Below are positions 57,987 through 64,000 of a stretch of 64,000 nucleotides of DNA, piece by piece. This DNA comes from Tissierella sp. MB52-C2 (lineage in GTDB: Bacteria; Bacillota; Clostridia; Tissierellales; Tissierellaceae): contig NZ_CP133261.1 of the NCBI RefSeq assembly GCF_030931715.1, forward strand, positions 2,954,643-3,018,642, read 5' to 3'. Every line of letters starts with the position of its first letter. Position 1 is the stretch's first letter. The translations under genes were made by a program, and so were the position numbers. The notes under the pieces are model-generated. The model worked only from the letters and a program-made list of their open reading frames with translations, searched no databases and had not been told where the DNA came from.

Positions 57987-60023
57987 TTGATTAAAAAAAA
58001 AGAGACAAGCAAAAGCATAAGTACTGCTTTAATAGTAACTGTTAGTTCAGTAATCATTGCTATTTCTGTTGCAGTAAGCAGCACAGCTTATATGATTGGA
58101 AAGAATTCCTTAATGAAAACTACCCACGAGTTATTACTTAATAAGGCAGTAGATTCAGCAAGCATTGTAAATGAGCGAATAAGGAATTATACTATTTCCA
58201 TTGAACCCTTGGGCAATCTAGAGATTTTAGGAAACCCTGAAGTATCTTGGGAAGAAAAGCTTAGTCTCCTCAGGACAGAAAAAGATCGATTAAAACTTTC
58301 TGGCATTGGTATTGCTGATACAAGGGGAAATTTAATTTTAGATGATAATGTAGAATTAGATGTACATGATGCTGAGTATTTTAAGGCCTCAAATGGGGGT
58401 AATTCTTTTTTCTCAGAACCCTTTTATAGAAATGAATCAAAAAATGTAGATATCGCCATATCTGTACCCCTTAAATATGAAAAAACAATAGTAGGTTCAA
58501 TCATTGCTTTTAAAGATGCAGATGAATTCTATAAAATTGCCAGCGACATACATATAGGAGAAAGTGGTTTTGCTTATATATTAGACAGAAATATAGATGT
58601 TATATCTCATCCCACCGTAGTGTCAGGTGCCACTATAGGAAATGGGTCCAGTATAAATTTTAGCTCTCTAATAGATAGAGTATCTATAGATTCCAGACCA
58701 TCAGTGGAAAAAGTAATAGAAGATATATCTAAAAATAAAGTTGGTATAAGCAGCTACAATGAAAACGGTGAAACTATACATTTAGGCTATGCCCCTATTA
58801 CTTCTAAGAATTGGAGTATTGTTGTAAATACTACAGAAAAGGATATATTAGAGGGGTTAAATTCATTAAAACATACTTTGTTGTTAATAGGAGCTGTATC
58901 CTTAGGTATTGGCCTTGTTTTATCCTATTTTTCCAGTAAAAAGATAACCAGTAGAATCATGGATATAAGTCAAAAGACTAAAAATCTATCTAATCTTGAT
59001 TTAAGCTTTACCATAGACGATAAATCATTGAATAGGAAAGATGAAATTGGATTAATGGCTCGGTCTATTCAAAGGGTAATAGACAGTATCAAAACCTTTG
59101 CCTTAGAAACTCAAAACTCCTCAGAATCCTTAGCTGCATCATCAGAGGAATTGGCAGCTATTACACAGGAATCATCAGCTGTATCTACCTCTATATCTGA
59201 AACAGCCAATGAAATCTCTAACAAATCTCAAGTTCAATTGGAAGAAATGCTTAATATATCAAATATGATAGATAACATACAAGAACAATTTGGACTAGCA
59301 CTAGATGAAAGTAATTCTGTAGAAGACCTTAATGAAAAGGCTTTGGTTAGTATAGAAGAAGGTAAAATCGTAGTAGATGAAGTAACACACCAAATGAGTA
59401 ATATTAAATCTAGTACCTATAGGGTAAAATCCTCCCTAGAAAATATAAGCAACAGTTCTAAGCAAATGGATGATATTCTTGTAGTTATACAGGGTATAGC
59501 AGAACAGACTAATTTACTTGCTCTAAATGCGGCCATAGAAGCTGCAAGAGCAGGAGAAGCAGGTAGAGGTTTTTCAGTAGTTGCAGGTGAAATAAGAAAA
59601 CTTGCAGAACAGACTAAAAACTCCACATCTGAAATAGGAGAAATCATTACACATAACCATGATTTAATCATAGGTGCAAATGAAAATATGGAGTTTAGCA
59701 ATAAAGAAGTAGAAAAAGGTATAGATAAAGTCAATGATACAAAAAAAACCTTTGATTATATAGCAGAAGTCATAGGAGATATGAATTTAGCAATGTCAAA
59801 GGCAATAGATGCCATTGGTAATGTTTCCAATAGTGTAGAAGAAGCTGTTAGTTCCATAGAACAATCTGAGTCCATATCGAAGGAAGTAACAGAACAAATC
59901 CATAATATATCAAAAGCTACAGAAGAACAAATGACATCTATGGAACAAATCACCTCATCAACAGAGGAATTAGCAAGTCTAGCTGATTCTCTACAGGGAA
60001 TCTTAAGAAATATAAAACTTTAA
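57987..60023 (+). CDS. Methyl-accepting chemotaxis protein with dCache-type sensor
   Basis: 678 residues from a TTG at 57987 ([17 protein letters not shown]), 8 bases after GGGAG; a GTG 9 bases upstream is the alternative. The first membrane helix is about 13-38, and a large extracellular domain (about 39-285) with '[20 protein letters not shown]' and '[20 protein letters not shown]' is dCache-like. The second helix is near 290-310, followed by HAMP and the signalling domain with the hairpin tip '[20 protein letters not shown]'. No pentapeptide for CheR is seen at the end. The ligand may be an amino acid, given the liv operon alongside. Confidence 0.92.
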   Translation: MIKKKETSKSISTALIVTVSSVIIAISVAVSSTAYMIGKNSLMKTTHELLLNKAVDSASIVNERIRNYTISIEPLGNLEILGNPEVSWEEKLSLLRTEKDRLKLSGIGIADTRGNLILDDNVELDVHDAEYFKASNGGNSFFSEPFYRNESKNVDIAISVPLKYEKTIVGSIIAFKDADEFYKIASDIHIGESGFAYILDRNIDVISHPTVVSGATIGNGSSINFSSLIDRVSIDSRPSVEKVIEDISKNKVGISSYNENGETIHLGYAPITSKNWSIVVNTTEKDILEGLNSLKHTLLLIGAVSLGIGLVLSYFSSKKITSRIMDISQKTKNLSNLDLSFTIDDKSLNRKDEIGLMARSIQRVIDSIKTFALETQNSSESLAASSEELAAITQESSAVSTSISETANEISNKSQVQLEEMLNISNMIDNIQEQFGLALDESNSVEDLNEKALVSIEEGKIVVDEVTHQMSNIKSSTYRVKSSLENISNSSKQMDDILVVIQGIAEQTNLLALNAAIEAARAGEAGRGFSVVAGEIRKLAEQTKNSTSEIGEIITHNHDLIIGANENMEFSNKEVEKGIDKVNDTKKTFDYIAEVIGDMNLAMSKAIDAIGNVSNSVEEAVSSIEQSESISKEVTEQIHNISKATEEQMTSMEQITSSTEELASLADSLQGILRNIKL

Positions 60024-60034
60024 TAAATAAATTA

Positions 60035-60079
60035 AATAACTCCGATTTTTGAAGCCTGGCTTCAAAAATCGGAGTTATT
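60035..60079. terminator. Bidirectional terminator of the AATAACTCCG family, copy 5
   Basis: AATAACTCCGATTTTTGAAGCC pairs with GGCTTCAAAAATCGGAGTTATT around a single T. It lies between the convergent chemotaxis and amidohydrolase genes and touches the stop codon of the latter. Confidence 0.88.
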
Positions 60080-61704
60080 TATATCTCATATACTATTTTT
60101 CCACCAAGGATAGTCATATGAACATCTACATCTTTTATCTTATCTTCATCTATATGGAAAACATCCTCTGATAGTACAACCATATCTGCAAGCTTACCTA
60201 CTTCCAATGATCCCTTTATATCTTCTTCAAAGGAAGCATATGCTCCTCCCATGGTATAACCATATACAGCTTCTTCTACTGTTAGGCTTTGCTCAGGCAG
60301 CCAGCCACCCTTAGGATTCCCATCTAAATCCTTCCTTGTGACAGCTTCATATATTCCCTTCATTACATTAAATATCTCCACAGGGCTATCGGACCCACAG
60401 GCTATGGATACTCCTTTATTTACCATGGTCCTCCAATTATATGAAGTCTTTTCTCTTTCTTCTCCAACTCTATCCTTTACAATCTTCCAATCATAATCTA
60501 AGAATATAGGTTGAATATAAGCAATAGCATTTAATTCTTCAAATTTATTTAATAGATATTCATCTGTTATTTGACAGTGGACTATTCCATGGCGATGATC
60601 GTCCTTTGGACTATTATTTAATGACTTCTCTATTGATTCAAATGCCATATACATGGCTTTATCACCTATGCCATGTATGGCTACTTGTATATTATTTCTA
60701 TGAGCTAAATCCACTAAATCATCTAATTCTCCTTGAGTAGCTGTAGTAATCCCCCTAGTAGTAGGATCATCTGAATAGGGTTCTACTAATGCTGCAGTTC
60801 TAGCCCCTAGGGAGCCATCTATTAATAATTTTAATGGACCTATTTTAAATAAATTATCTCTCATGGAAGTTCTATAGCCCTTTTCTATGAATGTCTCTAA
60901 TTTATCCAGACTTGGCAGCAAACATTGCTCATATATCCTAACATTTAATCTATCTTCATTTTTTAATTCTCCATATGCCTTCAAAATATTTTCATAATTT
61001 CTATCAGGTAATGCCTCAAAATCATCAGTACCCACAGAGGTAATACCTACTTTATTCATATCTTTTATTGCATTTATCATCATATTTTTTATTTCTTCCA
61101 CCATAGGAGTCGGTAGATTATCATAAATTAGTCCAACAGCATTCTCTCTAAATACACCTGTAGGTTCCCCATTTTCGTCTAAATCGAAGTGTCCACCTTC
61201 CACTTGTTCAGTAGACTTCCCTATATTTAATAGCTTCAAAGCCTTAGTATTTACCGCTACTACATGACCGCAGGCCCTTGTGACTACTATAGGGTTTTCA
61301 GTAGATATTTTGTCTAAGTCATATCTGGTGGGAAACCTTTTTTCTCCTATGAAATAATCTTGATTCCACCCTCTGCCTCTTATCCATTTACCTTCTTCTA
61401 TTTGATTTTCTTCAATAAATTTAACTACTCTTTCATTTAATTCTTCTAAGGTAGATGCACCGATTAAATTTACTTGAGTTAAGGCATAACCATAGTTTAC
61501 TAAATGCATATGACTATCGTTAAAACCTGGCAATAGAGCTTTGCCATTTAAATCATGGATTATTGTATTATCTCTTTTTAACTTTAATATTTGTTCAGTA
61601 CTGCCAATAGCCTTTATTATATTATTTTTTATGGCTATGGCTTCAGCTACAGTTCTATTTTCATCCATGGTATAGATTTTTCCATTGATTAAAATTAAGT
61701 CCAT
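60079..61704 (-). CDS. YtcJ-type metal-dependent amidohydrolase
   Basis: 541 residues of the amidohydrolase superfamily, type 3. The N-terminal beta part (MDLILINGKIYTMDENRTVA) leads to the HxH metal site in LPGFNDSHMHLVNYG. Then come 'GPLKLLIDGSLGARTAALVE', the histidine in IHGIGDKAMYMAFE, and the metal Asp in SIACGSDSPVEIFN. Members hydrolyse N-acyl or carbamoyl compounds, but the substrate cannot be named. It is followed upstream by an NCS1 permease and allantoinase, hinting at amide or ureide degradation. Confidence 0.88.
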   Translation of the reverse strand: MDLILINGKIYTMDENRTVAEAIAIKNNIIKAIGSTEQILKLKRDNTIIHDLNGKALLPGFNDSHMHLVNYGYALTQVNLIGASTLEELNERVVKFIEENQIEEGKWIRGRGWNQDYFIGEKRFPTRYDLDKISTENPIVVTRACGHVVAVNTKALKLLNIGKSTEQVEGGHFDLDENGEPTGVFRENAVGLIYDNLPTPMVEEIKNMMINAIKDMNKVGITSVGTDDFEALPDRNYENILKAYGELKNEDRLNVRIYEQCLLPSLDKLETFIEKGYRTSMRDNLFKIGPLKLLIDGSLGARTAALVEPYSDDPTTRGITTATQGELDDLVDLAHRNNIQVAIHGIGDKAMYMAFESIEKSLNNSPKDDHRHGIVHCQITDEYLLNKFEELNAIAYIQPIFLDYDWKIVKDRVGEEREKTSYNWRTMVNKGVSIACGSDSPVEIFNVMKGIYEAVTRKDLDGNPKGGWLPEQSLTVEEAVYGYTMGGAYASFEEDIKGSLEVGKLADMVVLSEDVFHIDEDKIKDVDVHMTILGGKIVYEI

Positions 61705-61750
61705 TAAACCCCCTCCTTATATAATTATATTATACTATAATAAAATAAAA

Positions 61751-61795
61751 AATAACTCCGATTTCTGGTGCCAGGCACCAGAAATCGGAGTTATT
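61751..61795 (-). terminator. Terminator of the AATAACTCCG family, copy 6 (after NCS1 permease)
   Basis: AATAACTCCGATTTCTGGTGCC pairs with GGCACCAGAAATCGGAGTTATT. The inner arms differ from other copies on both sides so that pairing is kept. It overlaps the permease stop codon. Confidence 0.86.
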
Positions 61796-63158
61796 ATTCA
61801 AATATAGTTCCTTTTCTAAATGGAGCAGCTTTCTTCATATTTTTCATTAGGAAATAATACAATAATCCTGTTGGTAATAAACTTGCATACCATGATATTT
61901 GAACAAAGAATAGGGATACTATTGAACCACCAATTATTGCTATAACTCCAGCCCAGTTTATTCCTTTAAAAGCTCCATCTGCATTATAATAATCATTTAA
62001 GTTTAATTTTCTCTTTCTAATGATAAAATAATCTACTACAAGTACTGCAAATATAGGTCCTAAGAACGCTGAATATATTTGAACGAATAATGACAATCCA
62101 CCCGCTGATTCTGGTCTTACTAGCAACCATGGGAATGTACATATAGATAAAATTCCAACTAAAATCGCGGATTTCTTATAAGATATATGGAATGTATCCA
62201 TAAGTACATAAACAGGAGGAACTATATTGTTTAGTACATTTGTTGTAACTTGTGCAAATGCAACAAATAGAAGTGTCATAATTGTTAGAAACTGATTATC
62301 CATAGCAGTTGAAAATACAGCTACTGGATCATTATTACCTGTTGCGCCCGAAACCATAAGTCCAATTAATCCCATAAATAATGTAGCTGGAAGAATAGAC
62401 AACCAATAAAGGCTACCTGTCATAAATGGTTTAGTCTCTCTTTTTAACTCTCTAGAGTAGTCAGAACCATTTAAAATCATAGTAGAATAGATACCTAGAA
62501 AAGCTGTAGTTCCACCCCAGAATGGCAATCCCCATGTACCTTCAATATTAGTTATAGTAGCCGCTACTTCTACCCCATATTTTGTATATACAGTATAAAA
62601 CATATATCCAAGAGTTCCTAATATAAAGAATACAGCTATATTTTCCAGCCATTTGATTCCGTGGAATCCATTTATAGCTAGAATAACTTGTAATGCAGTG
62701 AAAAGAACAAATACTACTGGTAAATTGTCAAATCCTGTTAAAGTTTTTAAACTTACGTTTATAGCACCGGCACCTACCCAAGATTGAAATCCAAACCAAA
62801 CAATTGCAGGTATTCCTCTAAGAAAACCTGGAATCTTAACACCTTTAAAACCAAAAGAGCTTCTAGCTTGAACAGTAAAAGGTATCCCATATTTATGTCC
62901 AGCAGATCCTGATAATACAAGTGCAATAGCTATAACAGAGCATCCAATTGCCATAGCAAGAATTGCTTGAGTTAAATTTAAAACTCCAATCAAACTAGCT
63001 CCCATGGAAAAAGTTCCTATGGAAACACATCCTCCTAGGAAAGTTGCTAGATAAGAAAGATTATCCATTATTCTTTCTTTCGTTGGTAATAGTTCTGGCT
63101 TAGCCCTCTCCACATATTCCTGATTCAATTCACTCATCTCATGCTCGATTGTAGGCAT
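61794..63158 (-). CDS. NCS1-family purine/cytosine/allantoin permease
   Basis: 454 residues with about twelve membrane helices. It has the NCS1 pattern: PTKERIMDNLSYLATFLGG at the first helix, 'GHKYGIPFTVQARSSFGFKG' and 'AIVWFGFQSWVGAGAINVSL', which contain the substrate and Na+ site residues of this family. NCS1 carriers import nucleobases, hydantoins or allantoin with sodium or protons. It is only 15 bases downstream of an allantoinase gene, so allantoin is the best guess for the substrate. Confidence 0.9.
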   Translation of the reverse strand: MPTIEHEMSELNQEYVERAKPELLPTKERIMDNLSYLATFLGGCVSIGTFSMGASLIGVLNLTQAILAMAIGCSVIAIALVLSGSAGHKYGIPFTVQARSSFGFKGVKIPGFLRGIPAIVWFGFQSWVGAGAINVSLKTLTGFDNLPVVFVLFTALQVILAINGFHGIKWLENIAVFFILGTLGYMFYTVYTKYGVEVAATITNIEGTWGLPFWGGTTAFLGIYSTMILNGSDYSRELKRETKPFMTGSLYWLSILPATLFMGLIGLMVSGATGNNDPVAVFSTAMDNQFLTIMTLLFVAFAQVTTNVLNNIVPPVYVLMDTFHISYKKSAILVGILSICTFPWLLVRPESAGGLSLFVQIYSAFLGPIFAVLVVDYFIIRKRKLNLNDYYNADGAFKGINWAGVIAIIGGSIVSLFFVQISWYASLLPTGLLYYFLMKNMKKAAPFRKGTIFE

Positions 63159-63173
63159 TGTTTTCCCTCCATA

Positions 63174-64000
63174 TTAGTTTTCTTTTTTTACTAACTGTCC
63201 ATAACCCTTTTGACCAACTACATTATTTTCTTCTGCTACAACTTCTCCTCTTAAAATAGTACAAACTGGTAATCCTTTTCCTTTTAAACCTACAAATGCT
63301 GAAATCTTGTTGACATATTGTAAAGATTCAGAGGTAATCTCCCACTCCTTCTCTGGATCTAGAATTACAAGATCTGCATCAAAGCCTACTTCAATTGCAC
63401 CTTTTCTTCCATATAGTCCAAAAGCCTTAGCTGGTCCTTCACTTAATGTGCGTGCTAATATGGTTGGAGAATATCCTCTCTTAGCAACTCCTTCGCTAAA
63501 TGTAACCTGCATTACATTTTGAATACCACTGATTCCACCCCATGCACCAAATATGCCATGAGTATTTTCATCTTTTTCTTCAGGAGTACAAGGAGAATGG
63601 TCTGAACTAACACAGCTTAAAGTTCCATTGTCTACATATTCCCACATCTTTTCAACAGCCTCTGCCTCTCTTAGAGGTGGCGCACATTTGAACAAGCTAC
63701 CATTCTTCACAACATCATCTCTATTAAAAGCTAAATAATGACTACAAGTCTCCCCAGTCACATCTACACCTTCTTGTTGTGCTTTTTGAATAACCTTTGC
63801 AACTGCAGGATGACTTACATGACAAATATGAACCTTTACTCCTATTTCTTTTGCTAAATCAATAATATTTTTAGTAGCCATTACTTCAGCTATTAGAGGA
63901 CGGGAATTTAGAAAATCCTCCCATGTTTGTTTCTCTTTTTTCTTTGCTCTTCCTTCTTCCCATTTAATAATGGAATAGTCTTCGCAGTGGAATCCTGCTC
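63174..64000 (-). CDS. allB: Allantoinase (partial, N-terminus beyond right edge)
   Basis: The frame stays open to the window edge (about 275 residues visible, the C-terminal 60%); an internal ATG at 63881 is not the start. It reads FHCEDYSIIKWEEG, SRPLIAEVMATKN, VHICHVSHP, 'TGETCSHYLAFN', KCAPPLREAEAVEKMWEYV, VSSDHSPCTPEEKDEN and GIFGAWGGISGIQ, closely following AllB-type allantoinases. The zinc-binding histidines (HVS region) and the Asp of SDHSPC are present. It opens the allantoin ring to allantoate. Dihydropyrimidinase or hydantoinase are alternatives. Confidence 0.88.
   Translation of the reverse strand, partial: AGFHCEDYSIIKWEEGRAKKKEKQTWEDFLNSRPLIAEVMATKNIIDLAKEIGVKVHICHVSHPAVAKVIQKAQQEGVDVTGETCSHYLAFNRDDVVKNGSLFKCAPPLREAEAVEKMWEYVDNGTLSCVSSDHSPCTPEEKDENTHGIFGAWGGISGIQNVMQVTFSEGVAKRGYSPTILARTLSEGPAKAFGLYGRKGAIEVGFDADLVILDPEKEWEITSESLQYVNKISAFVGLKGKGLPVCTILRGEVVAEENNVVGQKGYGQLVKKEN

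Overview
This window looks like chromosomal DNA of an AT-rich, spore-forming, anaerobic Gram-positive bacterium of the Clostridia/Tissierellia type. The reasons are: a gerA/gerC/gerB spore-germination operon, S-layer-homology (SLH) proteins, strong AGGAGG-type ribosome sites with frequent GTG/TTG starts, amino-acid fermentation genes (kce, kal, thl, ctfAB), peptide and branched-chain amino-acid uptake systems, and an F-type ATP synthase whose c subunit carries a Na+-binding signature. The likely family (Tissierella-like) is an inference from gene content; no rRNA is present, and I saw no tRNA, CRISPR array, prophage or transposase gene.

Layout. 1-7837 (minus): a partial ywmB and the ATP synthase operon atpZ-atpI-atpBEFHAGDC, with a clear promoter near 7950. 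8004-12354 (minus): a PAS/AAA+/Fis activator, then thl-ctfA-ctfB behind a good sigma-54 promoter. 12475-17478 (minus): wecB, tagO, upp, rpiB, the arginine phosphatase ywlE and tsaC/sua5. 17691-18401 (plus): a ZIP metal transporter. 18460-27206 (minus): the conserved fba-tal-glpX-rho-rpmE-yqhQ-prmC-(chrA-chrA)-prfA block. This order resembles the Bacillus pyrG-fba-rho-prfA-ywl-upp-atp region, so most of the left half is ancestral core synteny with metabolic modules set into it. 27337-29847 (minus): carbamate kinase and two lysine-fermentation enzymes (kce, kal). 30084-34236 (plus): an ABC ATPase, a large surface protein with repeated Ig-like/CARDB-type domains and a MacB/FtsX permease. 34332-38824 (minus): an SLH protein, pyrG and a LysM/peptidoglycan-binding protein. 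38978-42707 (plus): gerA-gerC-gerB. 42821-48414 (plus): oppABCDF. 48507-53020 (minus): murJ, a PAS-GGDEF-EAL protein and an SLH-PrcB-like protein. 53161-57719 (minus): livKHMGF. 57987-60023 (plus): a chemotaxis receptor. 60079-64000 (minus): a YtcJ-type amidohydrolase, an NCS1 permease and an allantoinase cut by the window edge.

How it fits together: peptides and amino acids enter through Opp and Liv. Kce, Kal, thiolase and CtfAB belong to lysine or acetoacetate/butyrate fermentation. NCS1/allantoinase and carbamate kinase suit use of nitrogen-rich purine breakdown products, with ATP from carbamoyl phosphate. The ATP synthase probably couples to sodium.

The most unusual material is between the genes: (a) a dispersed repeat family with ends of the AGTGAATAGT type (nine full or partial copies), often lying just upstream of ribosome sites and supplying stop codons; (b) six terminator hairpins sharing the outer stem AATAACTCCG/CGGAGTTATT (one copy more diverged) with covarying inner stems; (c) a 230-bp imperfect inverted repeat at 26119-26348. 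No stretch longer than 300 bases lacks a gene; the largest gaps (22405-22639, 26072-26354, 10708-10968, 57720-57986, 29848-30083) are described as features.
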